NCBI RefSeq assembly: GCF_947252345.1
Contig: NZ_CAMXVC010000019.1
Location: forward strand, 1 to 39,091
DNA from: an uncultured Finegoldia sp.
GTDB lineage: Bacteria; Bacillota; Clostridia; Tissierellales; Peptoniphilaceae
Length of the DNA stretch: 39,091 nucleotides
Reading direction: 5' to 3'
The translations under genes were made by a program, and so were the position numbers. Under the pieces are notes generated by a model. It made no database searches. It saw only the letters and a program-made list of their open reading frames with translations, and was not told the origin of the DNA. Positions 11,301 to 20,480 of this stretch are shown here, in pieces; the stretch's first letter is position 1, and the number at the start of each line of letters is the position of its first letter.

Positions 11301-14300
11301 CTGTTGAGCCTAAGACAGGATTCAAAGTAAAAGACCAAATATGGACTCCTGTTTTTGATACAAATACTGCTATAACAGCAGATGCAACTTACACTGCTCA
11401 GTACGAGCAATCATCAGATATCATTTCGAAGACAAATCCAGACGGAAGTGAAAACGAAAAACCAAAAGGATATGTCACGGTGACATTTGACAAGGGCAAG
11501 CATGGAACAAAAATCGAAGGCGAAACAGTTTACTATGTAAATCCAAAAGCCAACAAGAAATTGCAAGATATAACTCCAAAGCCAACTGTGACAGCTAAAA
11601 CGGGATACAAACAAAAAACCGGCACAGAAGCTTGGGACACTGAGGATGGTTTTGTAATACAATACGACAGAAAAGTTACTGCACAATACGACCCGATTGA
11701 TGATGTAGTTCCAAAGAAAAAACCAGGTGGAAGTGAGAACACACAACCTGACGGCTACAAGACAGTCACATTCAAAGCTGACAACAGCGGAAATGGAACT
11801 GTTACAGAAACAGTGTATTTTGTAAATCCTAACAAGTATGTAAGTCTTACACCACCGACTGACGCTAAAGGTAAAACTGGATATGTGTTTGGAGCGTGGA
11901 GCGAGAACGTATCAAACTACAGAATTTACAAGAGCGACACGACAATCACAGCAAGCTTTAATGCAGAAAGTGATGTAGTTCCTAAGATAAGTCCAAGTGG
12001 AACTACAAATCAACAGCCAGCAGGCTATAAGACAGTGACATTCGAACTTGAAAAGTTGGACGGCAAAGATGGCGGTACGATTAAATCTGGACAAACAGTT
12101 TACTATGTAAACCCAGCTAAAAATGTCACATTACAACCACCAACTGTAGATGTCAACACGGGATATTTATTTAAAGAGTGGAGCCAAAATACTGCAACAC
12201 CTACGATGTACACTGACGACACGACTGTAAAAGGAAGCTTCACTAAAATCGACGACATCGTAGATGGAAGCAAACCAAAACCAGTTGGATATGTCAAAGT
12301 TACATTTGAAAAAGGCGAACACGGAAAAGAAATAACTGGTCAAACTGTTTACTATGTAAATCCAAAAGCTAACCCAGTTGTAAAATTAGGCGACACTAAA
12401 ATTAAAAAGCCATCAGTAACTCCAGAAACTGGATACAAATTAGAAGTCACTGGACCAAACAACACACCATCTTGGGACACTCCTGATGATAAAGAAATAA
12501 AGAAAGACATCACAGTAAAAGCACAATTTGCAAATGAACAAGATGTAATTCCAAAAGACAATCCTAATGGTGGAGAAAATCCAAAACCAGAAGGCTATAT
12601 TTCAGTAACATTCTCAACTGAAGCAAATGGAAAAATAAAAGATACAACTGATACGAAGACAAAAGTATTGTATGTAAATCCAAATGTTGCAGTTAAATTA
12701 GATAGTTATGCTCCAAAAGTTGAAGCAAACAAGGGATATAAATTTGCGAGATGGGATATTTCGATAGACCAAGAAATCAAATACAAAGATGGCACTACAA
12801 TCAAAGCCCTTTACAATGACCCTGAAAATATTTCAACAACAGAAGTTGCAGGATATGTGAAGGTCGAATTTAAACAAGGAGACCACGGAACATTACAAGG
12901 TGATGTAAATCTTTGGGTAAAACCAGAAGTTGAGGTTAATCTTCCAGCACCAACTGTAAAACCAGGTGTAGGATACAAGTTCAAAAATTGGGACAAAGAC
13001 CTAAAGGTTGAACTAGCTAAAAATTCTCAAACTCATACAATCACTGCACAATATGAAGCGTTGGAAAATATAATTCCAGGAGAAAAAACAAAACCAGAAG
13101 GCTACAAAGAAGTTAAATTCAAAGTTGTCAATGGAACTGTGACGGGAACGACAACTTTCTACGTAAATCCTAATGTTGAAGTTGACCTAACTAGCACAGC
13201 TAATTCAATCAACAAAAAAGCAAACGTGGGATATACAGCTGATGGTGTAAATTGGACTCCTGCAATTACAAGTAAAAAATACGACGCTGACGCAGAATAC
13301 ACGTTCACATTCAAAAAACTAGACGATGTAATTGAAAGCAAAACAGGCGTCACAAAACCAGATGGATATGTGGAAGTTAAAGTTGTGCCAACAGATATGG
13401 CGACAGACAAGACGGAAAAAACTTACTTTGTAAATCCAAATAAAGAAGTTACAATTCCATTTGCCAAGCCAACAGGAAAAGACGTTGCAGTTGATGCCAA
13501 CAATCCAAAAGCGTATAAGTGGGTATTCAAAAAATGGACATCAAGCGAATCTCCATTTAGAACTTGGGAAACTGGTGTTGATAATGGAATAAAAGCACAG
13601 TTTACTGCGAACACGACAATAACTGCAAATTACGACAAGAGCATCACGGAACAAGGAACAGTTGTTGCCGACGAGATTACAGTTCACGAATCATTTAAAA
13701 ATGGAACTGATTGGGTGAACAACTTTATAAGTGAAGCTAGCGAGGCTAATTTAAAAGCTGCAGTAAAAGTTAATGGCACAGGCGGAACGAAAGTTAAGCT
13801 ACCAGAAGGTGCCAAGGTTGAACTTGTAGACGACAGCGGACAAGCTTACACACAAGAAGCATTAAACACTGCCCTTTACGACAAGCTACAAGAAAAGAAA
13901 GATACAGAAGTATCGAGAACAGAAAAAATAAAAGCCAAAGTAACATTTAAGAATGGCGAAGTACAAGATGTTGAAATTCCAATCAAGGTTATCAAAAACA
14001 TCTACGAAGCCAAGACAAATGAAGGAAAGCCAAATTACGTTCCAAGTGATTATGTAAAAGTAACACTTGACCCGACAACAAAAGCTGAAAAACCACAAAA
14101 ATATTTCTACTATGTGAATCCAAAAGCGCAAGTTGTTATTCCGGGAACAGACCCAACGGGAACTGGCGACAATAAATTTGTCAAGTGGACAATGAAGGCA
14201 GATGACGCTACAGGAGAAGGCACTGAATATAAACTTGCAGATAAACCAAGAACTCAATTCAAAAAAGCAAGTACAATCACAGCACAATACGTTTCTGATG

Positions 14301-17300
14301 TAATTCCACAAGAAGGTGAAGACAAACCTGATACAGTACCGGCAAATTTTGTTAAAGTAACATTCGTTCCAACTGACAATGGTACTATGGAAGGTGCGAA
14401 AATATTCTGGGTAAATCCTGAAAAAGATGTAACAATTCCAGTAAAAGACCCAGTTGGCAAACAATATTTCACATTCAAAGAATGGAAGATTGGCGACGTA
14501 AAAACTGGAGAAACTTATAAAGTAGGAAATCCTAAAAAGTTCACTGATGCAAATGGAACGACAATCACAGCGACTTACGAAGAAGCTAAGAATATTATTC
14601 CATTTGATCCAGCAAATACTGATGACCCTAATATAGCTAGACCAAAAGGATATATAAAGGTATCATTTGTAGCAGAAAATGGATTGAAATTCAAGCAAAG
14701 CAAAGCATACTATGTAAGAGCAAATGCAAAAGACGACCAAGGACAGCCAATTACACTTGGAAATACTGGACTTGCAAAGCCAACTTACGATGTAACTACC
14801 GGCTACAAGTTTGAAAATTGGGATAAACCTGATACAGTTGAAATAGCAGACCAAGACATTGTTGTAACTGCGAAAGCTAAAAAACTTGAAACTGTCATTC
14901 CAGAAAAAACAGGAGAAACTTCAAATGAAAAACCAAATGGCTACAAGGAAGTAACATTTGTAGTTAAAGATGATGACAAAACTAAAGGTTCAATTACTGG
15001 CGTTGCAAAATTCTACGTTAACCCAACAGAATATGTAAAAATCACCCCACCAACAACAAAGGCAAACACTGGATTTGAGTTTGGTGGATGGGATAAGGAT
15101 GCTAAGATTCCAACAGTTTACAAAGACGATGCAAAAATCACAGCAAGCTTTAACGGATTGAACGATGTAATTCCTAAGACAAAGCCGGACGGAACAGAAA
15201 ATAAAAAACCAGAAGGATACAATACAGTGACATTTGTAATCGACCCAGCAACTGGTGGAAAGATTGCAGATAAAGAAGTTACAGTCTACTATGTAAACCC
15301 AGCTAAAGATGTAACAGTTCCTCAACCTAATAAAGTTTCCGACACAGGCTATGTATTTGAAAAGTGGAATCAAGATACTACAAAAGCTAAGAAGTATGCT
15401 GAAGATACAACAGTTAAAGGTAACTTCAAAAAGTTAGAAGACATTATTCCTTCAACTGATAACACAGGAAATCCTAATGCAAAACCAGAAGGTTATGTCA
15501 CAGTGACATTTAAGGCAGTTAACGGAACTTTGGCAGGAACTACAGTTTACTATGTAAATCCGAAAGTTCAAGTAAGCTTGGCTGACACAGCAAGGGCTAT
15601 TAAGAAAACTCCAAACGTAGGATACAAAATAGAATCCGAAAAATGGAGTAACAATGATAGCAAAGCATTAGTAGGCACGTTTATAAAAGATACAGAATTT
15701 GTATTCGAATTTGCACAACTAGATGATGTAATTCCTAGTAAAAAAGATGATGGATCTGATAAACCAGAAGGCTATTTCACAGTAACATTCTCAACTGAAA
15801 CAAATGGAAAAATAAAAGATACAACTGATACGAAGACAAAAGTATTGTATGTAAATCCAAATGTTGCAGTTAAATTAGATAGTTATGCTCCAAAAGTTGA
15901 AGCAAACAAGGGATATAAATTTGCGAGATGGGATATTTCGATAGACCAAGAAATCAAATACAAAGATGGCACTACAATCAAAGCCCTTTACAATGACCCT
16001 GAAAATATTTCAACAACAGAAGTTGCAGGATATGTGAAGGTCGAATTTAAACAAGGAGACCACGGAACATTACAAGGTGATGTAAATCTTTGGGTAAAAC
16101 CAGAAGTTGAGGTTAATCTTCCAGCACCAACTGTAAAACCAGGTGTAGGATACAAGTTCAAAAATTGGGACAAAGACCTAAAGGTTGAACTAGCTAAAAA
16201 TTCTCAAACTCATACAATCACTGCACAATATGAAGCGTTGGAAAATATAATTCCAGGAGAAAAAACAAAACCAGAAGGCTACAAAGAAGTTAAATTCAAA
16301 GTTGTCAATGGAACTGTGACGGGAACGACAACTTTCTACGTAAATCCTAATGTTGAAGTTGACCTAACTAGCACAGCTAATTCAATCAACAAAAAAGCAA
16401 ACGTGGGATATACAGCTGAAGGTGTAAAATGGGATCCTGCAATTACAAGTAAAAAATACAACGCTGACGCAGAATACACGTTCACGTTCAAAAAACTAGA
16501 CGATGTAATCGAAAGCAAAACTGGTGTCACGAAACCAGATGGATATGTAAAAGTAACTCTAATTCCAACAGACAAAGCAACGGATGAAACAAAAGAAGAC
16601 AAAGTTTTCTTTGTTAATCCAAACAAAGAGGTTACTATTACAAGTAAGCCTACTGGTAAGACAGAAAAAATAAACAACTTTGACTATGTTTACACTTTCA
16701 AAGGTTGGAAAACTACAATGGGTACTATCGCATCTTGGACTAATGAACAAATAAAAGGCACATTTATCCAAGAGACAAAAATCACTGCACAATATTCTAC
16801 TAGTCTAAAACAAGTAGATTTAGTGCCAGCTCCTACTCCAAAGAAGGATGCTGTAACACCAAAAGGCGATAAACCTGAGGCTAAAGACTTAATTAAAAAC
16901 ATTCCTGGAAGTAGCACTAATCCTCTACCTGATAGGACAAAGATAACTTACGAAGAAGAACCAAAGGTAGATAAAGCTGGAGATATAACTGCAAAAGTTA
17001 AGATAGAATATCCAAATGGAAAGACTGTTGTAGTTGAAGTTCCAGTCAAAGTTGTCGACAATGTAGTTCCACAAACAGGAAAGGACAAGCCACTTGTACC
17101 TGAAAGCTATGTAAAAGTTATTGTTGACACAACAGATAAGGCTGAAGAAAATACTAGATTTGAAAAAACATTCTGGGTAAAACCAAATGTTGAAGTTACA
17201 ATACCTGGCATACTTGCTCCTACTGGAAAAACAGAAGTAATCGATGGAGTAACTAAGACTAACAAATTTGTTAAGTGGAAATTAGAAGGAAGTAACCCTG

Positions 17301-19390
17301 AAAAGTTCTATGAAACAGAAATTAAGGATACTTTCACTGACAAGGCTAAGATAGTTGCAACTTATGAGCAAGACAAAAATGTAGAACCAAAAATCAATGA
17401 AGGTCAATGGATACCACAGGGTTCATCACCAAATGCAAAAGATTTTATCGCAAATCCATACAACGATGATGACCCTAATAACAAAGACAACTTGCCACCA
17501 GGAACAAAAATCGAATTTGTTCCAGGAAAAGAACCTAATACTACAGAATCAGGAAAAGATAAGGAAACAACTATTAAGATAACTTATCCAAATGGTGAAA
17601 CTAAGGTAATTCCAGTAAAATACAACGTTACTGGTGATGTAGTTGAACAGGAAAAAGGAAAGGAAAAACCAGCCGTTCCAGATGATTATGTAAAAGTAGT
17701 TGTCAAGACAACTGATATGGCTACTGATGAAACAAAATTTGAAAGAACATTCTGGGTTACACCTAACAAAGAAGTCACTATAACTGTTAATAAACCGACT
17801 GGAAAATCGGACGCTGACAAAAAGTATGTATTTGATTCATGGAAGTGGAACAACAACTCAGAAGTTGTAATCAAAGATACTTTCACAGCACAAGAAACAG
17901 TAATAGTTGCAAACTACAAGACTACAACAGAGCCAAAAGAAATCGAGCAAATTCCAGAAGTTGTAAGCGACGTTCCAATTGTCAGTCTAAATCAATCAGA
18001 CATTGAAAAAGATTGGTTCAATATTAGAAACAAGATTGCAACTGATTCTAAGATAAAAACTGTAGTTATTACTGAAAAGCCAGCTACAGACAGCTTGGGA
18101 ATGCAATATGGAAAGGCTAAGGTTACTTTTGAAAATGGTACAAGTAGAATTATAACTATCAAATTAAAAGTAGTCGGCGATGTCATCGAAACTATAGATG
18201 AAAAGAGAACAAAAGATGTTCCGAAAAATTATAAGCTTGTAATACTTGATACTACGAGCGATGCAATGGAACCAACTATGAGATATTTCTGGATAAATCC
18301 TGACAAGGATATTACTTTGAAGGCATTTAAGCCACAAGGAAAATCTGGAAAAGTGTTTGATAAGTGGGAAAGAACTCTAAGCATCAATTGGAACAAAGAA
18401 GGCATAAAAGTTGAAGTTCTTACAATCAAAGCCATCTACAAAGATGCACCTATTTCAGGCTCAACTGATGTGGGAGTGGTTGAAAAGCACGGCAACAGAT
18501 ACGTCGAACGTGTTGCTGGTTTGGACAGAGTTCACACTGCGATTTACACTTCGAGAAGATTCTTCAACAAGTCAAAATATGTAATCATCGCTGATTCGGG
18601 AAATTATCCTGACGCTTTGACTGCAACTGTTTTGGCAAATGTGTTGAACGCACCGATACTTTTGAACAACACGAAGTATCTCGAAGGTGATGTAGCGAAG
18701 GAAATTACGAGATTGGGCGCTACTGAGGTTATTATCGTCGGTGGTCACAAGTCCATCTCCGAAAATGTTAAGTCGCAATTGGCGAAATACGACCAAAACA
18801 AAGTTCAAAGAATTTGGGGTCGTGACAGATATGTGACTTCATCACAATTGGCTTACGAAATCCAAAGATTGACTGGTAAGGTGAACAAGGCCATCATAGC
18901 ATCGGGCGAAAATTTCCCTGACGCTTTGGCGACAGCTCCTCTTGGTTCAAAAGAAATCGCACCAATTTTGTTGGTTACTAGAAATCAAATGGATTTGAGT
19001 GTGAGAAATGCTCTTAGAGATTTGAACATAAAGAAGGTTTATGTTGCTGGTGGACACAATTCTGTATCCTCTAATTTGGAATCTCAATTGCCAGCAGTAA
19101 TCAGAAGATTTAACGGACAAGACAGATATGAAACTGCAATTTTAGTTGCAAGTTACACATATCCGGAATCTAAGGAAGTATTTGTGGCATCGGGCGAAGT
19201 GTTCCCTGACGCTTTGGTAATCGGACCTGTATGCGCTAGAAGAAAAGCACCAATATTGTTGTCCAAGACGACACCAGTTAAGGCGACTGATGATTATATC
19301 GAAAAATCTAAAATAGAATATCTATATATTATCGGTGGTGTGTACACTATTCACGTTGATACAGCTCACAAATACGCCATAGAAGATTAA
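8357..19390 (+). CDS. Giant CWB2-anchored repeat surface protein
   Basis: 3677 residues, about 400 kDa. Start is TTG 8357, 8 bases after GGAG at 8345-8348, which directly follows the upstream stop, so translation is probably coupled. The signal peptide is MKNKLTAFMLALLLLAQTF, cut near VMA-DAS. After a 350-residue N-terminal region comes a Listeria-Bacteroides repeat (VTFDANGGKF, GWSTT), then roughly two dozen units of about 65-75 residues. Their shared pattern is D-V-I-P, P-E-G-Y, V-T-F, Y-Y-V-N-P, T-G-Y-x-F, W. They are interspersed with Rib-like (VTVHESFK-type) and MucBP-like (VEYVDENGKKIAD) units. From about residue 3380 to the end are three CWB2 (PF04122) repeats with RVAG, DRY, PDAL and VVGG-type signatures, which in clostridia hold proteins non-covalently to anionic wall polymers. 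Almost no cysteine is seen. A block of four modules is duplicated almost exactly (separate entries). Adhesin or S-layer-like coat function is inferred. Confidence 0.9.
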   Translation: MKNKLTAFMLALLLLAQTFVPVMADASRVNLKQKQGNNLVKVGQLDTKSYPKLDNKTVLAIQKQARRNQKTKKRTRGVGLFAIDSPYLPGQNPTDAEKAVAYGNLVVDFKAVGLKENGTQKAFQWNEIFGTDSNGRPGTADIYFIQKDAKTRNQINKFKLTVNKAGEYSLNDIYNKPAKLPLYSSTLEPYSYEVELDTAVTEKITLLTVELSETGKSSSFTTDSDGNIVATIPLNLKIAQTASTKFVSEWHTGVAENDRPAVNGDFDTLDGQDLKYFPFPKNDTDVLKLRMESFNIEEDNYPGYDPQTPIHLMVVPKVSVEEDMLVDPATYTIDKNKNRITKGDKTYKYDFKYDVINGGKLTMTEILPVTFDANGGKFKNFTAPDTETKIEKEVDYEGTLKDMAEAPTKDRETFKGWSTTKDGKNPATDADFSNITKAKTFYAIWDNNEIQAGELTVHESFKDGDYVNDFIPKLAKLKEQVTIKGANGTPQALKADDEFAIVDGTKEYKADGDELKDYLYNKLKEKDNPNGEPTRVETVKAKITHANKTTQEVDIPIKVIKNIYQAKTLTERPYYVPGDYVKVTLDPTTKAKEPQKTYYYVNKDAKVVIPGTDPVGVKEAFTRWTTGTGAGLAEYKLKDRHQFTDATTITAQYETGKASVEYVDENGKKIADTYKKSGVEYPTEMSGKLGDDVAKPKDNTAPEFEGYVFSSVNVTTQGKYADPAAAKITYKYYKKITTEDKSQDTANYFKVVFDANGGKFGTADTKNVYVYYQASKPSIANVKFEDVKKEAGEPSKQNENFVEWQDKKTSGTKVADDKAIVYQANTTETFYAHYEKAGAKIVYVDLKGNPIADKYKVGTDYPSEKFDELNKSIPDDVFTDTTAPKFIGYKFQRFELNPKKSKYTLDKSATIKIFYEKLNDVIPEKDKKGNPITKPEGYVTVEFVADDAQHTDDNARGKLTGTTKFYVNPKADKKNSDLEQPTVEPKTGFKVKDQIWTPVFDTNTAITADATYTAQYEQSSDIISKTNPDGSENEKPKGYVTVTFDKGKHGTKIEGETVYYVNPKANKKLQDITPKPTVTAKTGYKQKTGTEAWDTEDGFVIQYDRKVTAQYDPIDDVVPKKKPGGSENTQPDGYKTVTFKADNSGNGTVTETVYFVNPNKYVSLTPPTDAKGKTGYVFGAWSENVSNYRIYKSDTTITASFNAESDVVPKISPSGTTNQQPAGYKTVTFELEKLDGKDGGTIKSGQTVYYVNPAKNVTLQPPTVDVNTGYLFKEWSQNTATPTMYTDDTTVKGSFTKIDDIVDGSKPKPVGYVKVTFEKGEHGKEITGQTVYYVNPKANPVVKLGDTKIKKPSVTPETGYKLEVTGPNNTPSWDTPDDKEIKKDITVKAQFANEQDVIPKDNPNGGENPKPEGYISVTFSTEANGKIKDTTDTKTKVLYVNPNVAVKLDSYAPKVEANKGYKFARWDISIDQEIKYKDGTTIKALYNDPENISTTEVAGYVKVEFKQGDHGTLQGDVNLWVKPEVEVNLPAPTVKPGVGYKFKNWDKDLKVELAKNSQTHTITAQYEALENIIPGEKTKPEGYKEVKFKVVNGTVTGTTTFYVNPNVEVDLTSTANSINKKANVGYTADGVNWTPAITSKKYDADAEYTFTFKKLDDVIESKTGVTKPDGYVEVKVVPTDMATDKTEKTYFVNPNKEVTIPFAKPTGKDVAVDANNPKAYKWVFKKWTSSESPFRTWETGVDNGIKAQFTANTTITANYDKSITEQGTVVADEITVHESFKNGTDWVNNFISEASEANLKAAVKVNGTGGTKVKLPEGAKVELVDDSGQAYTQEALNTALYDKLQEKKDTEVSRTEKIKAKVTFKNGEVQDVEIPIKVIKNIYEAKTNEGKPNYVPSDYVKVTLDPTTKAEKPQKYFYYVNPKAQVVIPGTDPTGTGDNKFVKWTMKADDATGEGTEYKLADKPRTQFKKASTITAQYVSDVIPQEGEDKPDTVPANFVKVTFVPTDNGTMEGAKIFWVNPEKDVTIPVKDPVGKQYFTFKEWKIGDVKTGETYKVGNPKKFTDANGTTITATYEEAKNIIPFDPANTDDPNIARPKGYIKVSFVAENGLKFKQSKAYYVRANAKDDQGQPITLGNTGLAKPTYDVTTGYKFENWDKPDTVEIADQDIVVTAKAKKLETVIPEKTGETSNEKPNGYKEVTFVVKDDDKTKGSITGVAKFYVNPTEYVKITPPTTKANTGFEFGGWDKDAKIPTVYKDDAKITASFNGLNDVIPKTKPDGTENKKPEGYNTVTFVIDPATGGKIADKEVTVYYVNPAKDVTVPQPNKVSDTGYVFEKWNQDTTKAKKYAEDTTVKGNFKKLEDIIPSTDNTGNPNAKPEGYVTVTFKAVNGTLAGTTVYYVNPKVQVSLADTARAIKKTPNVGYKIESEKWSNNDSKALVGTFIKDTEFVFEFAQLDDVIPSKKDDGSDKPEGYFTVTFSTETNGKIKDTTDTKTKVLYVNPNVAVKLDSYAPKVEANKGYKFARWDISIDQEIKYKDGTTIKALYNDPENISTTEVAGYVKVEFKQGDHGTLQGDVNLWVKPEVEVNLPAPTVKPGVGYKFKNWDKDLKVELAKNSQTHTITAQYEALENIIPGEKTKPEGYKEVKFKVVNGTVTGTTTFYVNPNVEVDLTSTANSINKKANVGYTAEGVKWDPAITSKKYNADAEYTFTFKKLDDVIESKTGVTKPDGYVKVTLIPTDKATDETKEDKVFFVNPNKEVTITSKPTGKTEKINNFDYVYTFKGWKTTMGTIASWTNEQIKGTFIQETKITAQYSTSLKQVDLVPAPTPKKDAVTPKGDKPEAKDLIKNIPGSSTNPLPDRTKITYEEEPKVDKAGDITAKVKIEYPNGKTVVVEVPVKVVDNVVPQTGKDKPLVPESYVKVIVDTTDKAEENTRFEKTFWVKPNVEVTIPGILAPTGKTEVIDGVTKTNKFVKWKLEGSNPEKFYETEIKDTFTDKAKIVATYEQDKNVEPKINEGQWIPQGSSPNAKDFIANPYNDDDPNNKDNLPPGTKIEFVPGKEPNTTESGKDKETTIKITYPNGETKVIPVKYNVTGDVVEQEKGKEKPAVPDDYVKVVVKTTDMATDETKFERTFWVTPNKEVTITVNKPTGKSDADKKYVFDSWKWNNNSEVVIKDTFTAQETVIVANYKTTTEPKEIEQIPEVVSDVPIVSLNQSDIEKDWFNIRNKIATDSKIKTVVITEKPATDSLGMQYGKAKVTFENGTSRIITIKLKVVGDVIETIDEKRTKDVPKNYKLVILDTTSDAMEPTMRYFWINPDKDITLKAFKPQGKSGKVFDKWERTLSINWNKEGIKVEVLTIKAIYKDAPISGSTDVGVVEKHGNRYVERVAGLDRVHTAIYTSRRFFNKSKYVIIADSGNYPDALTATVLANVLNAPILLNNTKYLEGDVAKEITRLGATEVIIVGGHKSISENVKSQLAKYDQNKVQRIWGRDRYVTSSQLAYEIQRLTGKVNKAIIASGENFPDALATAPLGSKEIAPILLVTRNQMDLSVRNALRDLNIKKVYVAGGHNSVSSNLESQLPAVIRRFNGQDRYETAILVASYTYPESKEVFVASGEVFPDALVIGPVCARRKAPILLSKTTPVKATDDYIEKSKIEYLYIIGGVYTIHVDTAHKYAIED
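12624..13242 (+). repeat. Internal in-frame duplication, copy 1
   Basis: By direct reading this 619-base stretch is identical to 15801-16419, with no indel. The offset is 3177 bases, a multiple of three, so both copies read in the same frame. Similarity continues with scattered differences on both sides, roughly 12590 to 13390. The block encodes about four repeat modules, beginning NGKIKDTTDTKTK and running to INKKANVGYTA. Even synonymous sites are unchanged, unlike other repeats in the gene, so the copy is recent or homogenised by gene conversion. Confidence 0.95.
15801..16419 (+). repeat. Internal in-frame duplication, copy 2
   Basis: Second copy of the 619-base block at 12624-13242, 3177 bases downstream. 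Divergence begins at position 16420, where ADGVNWTP in copy 1 becomes AEGVKWDP here, and at 15800 on the left edge. Confidence 0.95.
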
Positions 19391-19402
19391 AAAAATATTT
19401 TT

Positions 19403-19429
19403 ACCGGGCACTTGGTGTCCGGTTTTTTT
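19403..19429 (+). terminator. Intrinsic terminator of the giant-protein operon
   Basis: Stem ACCGGGCAC / GTGTCCGGT (one G-T wobble) with a TTG loop, followed by seven T, starting 12 bases after the stop codon at 19390. A textbook Rho-independent terminator. Confidence 0.9.
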
Positions 19430-19440
19430 GTGCAAATTTT

Positions 19441-19504
19441 GAGCGGAGATTTTGAGAGGGGTTTTGAGTGGGGATTTTGAGTGGGGATTTTAAGTGGAGA
19501 TTTT
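19441..19504 (+). repeat. Short tandem repeat, five units of about 13 bp
   Basis: Five consecutive units related to GAGTGGGGATTTT: 19441-19453, 19454-19465 (12 bases), 19466-19478, 19479-19491 and 19492-19504. Units three and four are identical. The array lies between the terminator and the next promoter and codes for nothing I can see. It could be slippage-derived. Confidence 0.8.
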
Positions 19505-19532
19505 CAAGCGTGTCGGGGCTTTGTTCAAGTTG

Positions 19533-19541
19533 TGATATAAT
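19533..19541 (+). promoter_or_regulatory. Extended -10 promoter for radical SAM-birA pair
   Basis: TGATATAAT at 19533-19541 is a perfect extended -10 element. No good -35 is present at 17 bases, which is tolerated by extended -10 promoters. It lies 30 bases before the start codon at 19572, with AGGGTGA at 19561-19567 as ribosome binding site. Confidence 0.6.
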
Positions 19542-19571
19542 ACTTGTAAATATCAATACAAGGGTGATTAA

Positions 19572-20480
19572 ATGATTGACGGATTTTACGATAGATATAT
19601 GTACACGCCGATGCCCGAAATGCACAACGAGATGATTCCGGTGACGGTGGGTTGCTCCTACGGCAAGTGTTTGTACTGCGATTTGAATGTGGGAAAGAAG
19701 TTCGAGGTTTTTGGCATAGATGATGTGAAAAAATACATTCGTCAGAGGAAAATTTTTTACGAGGACAAGAGGTTTACTCCGAAAAAGTTCACGCTTTTGG
19801 AGGGCAATGCCTTGTGTTTGCGAAACAAATATTTGACGGAGATTTTGAGGGAAATCGGGAATAATTTTCCGAATATGAAATACGTGTCGAGTTTTGCGAG
19901 GAGCGATGATATTCTCAGAAAAACTGACGAGGAATTGTTAGAGCTTAAAAATCTGGGGCTGGATAGAATTTGCGTCGGGGTGGAGTCGGGAAGCGATTGG
20001 GTGCTTTCGTATCACAAAAAAGGTGTCACATCACAAGAACAATTGACGGCTCTTCACAGGCTCGATAATTTGAGAATAAAATACTCTGTCTACATTATGC
20101 TTGGTCTTGGCGGACAAGCACATTCACGTGAACATATACTGAAGACTGCGGAGTTTTTGAACAAGGTGAATCCGTTTGAAATTGTTGTTGTGAATTTGGT
20201 TTTGTTCAAGAATGCAAAATTGATAGAAAATGTGAGGGCTCATGATTTCAAAAGAGTGTCCATCAGACAGCAAATCATTGAGGAGATAATGCTCGTGGAA
20301 AATCTGAAGATAAAAAGCGTCTACAACGGAACTCACAAGACGAAGGCTGTCGCTGTGACGTCTGTAATTCCTGACAAGAAGGATGAAATTATCGCTGTTT
20401 TGAGGCAAAGACTAGAAGATGATGACAAGGAAATGAATAAAAAAGAACGTAAAAAATGGGATAGATGGGATGAAGGTTAA
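19572..20480 (+). CDS. Radical SAM family protein
   Basis: 302 residues, ATG start 4 bases after AGGGTGA. Cysteines C28, C33 and C36 (VGCSYGKCLYCD) form a cluster-binding motif spaced CX4CX2C rather than the usual CX3CX2C. This spacing fits a clostridial group of radical SAM proteins that start with a Tyr/Pro-rich segment followed by V-T-x-G-C-S. The glycine-rich and acidic motifs expected of the SAM-binding barrel appear as CVGVESGSD and YIMLGLGGQ. The substrate is unknown; no B12-binding, TRAM or SPASM domain is visible. Its stop overlaps the birA start by one base (TAATG), so the two are co-translated. A link to biotin or lipoate chemistry is possible but only suggested by this pairing. 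Confidence 0.85.
   Translation: MIDGFYDRYMYTPMPEMHNEMIPVTVGCSYGKCLYCDLNVGKKFEVFGIDDVKKYIRQRKIFYEDKRFTPKKFTLLEGNALCLRNKYLTEILREIGNNFPNMKYVSSFARSDDILRKTDEELLELKNLGLDRICVGVESGSDWVLSYHKKGVTSQEQLTALHRLDNLRIKYSVYIMLGLGGQAHSREHILKTAEFLNKVNPFEIVVVNLVLFKNAKLIENVRAHDFKRVSIRQQIIEEIMLVENLKIKSVYNGTHKTKAVAVTSVIPDKKDEIIAVLRQRLEDDDKEMNKKERKKWDRWDEG

Noticed and set aside
13886..14464. 192-codon minus-strand frame in the second giant gene
   Set aside because: Cys/Trp/Phe-rich antisense shadow, without start signals.
17397..17582. 61-codon plus-strand frame within the second giant gene
   Set aside because: Out-of-frame shadow of an intact coding sequence; no ribosome binding site.
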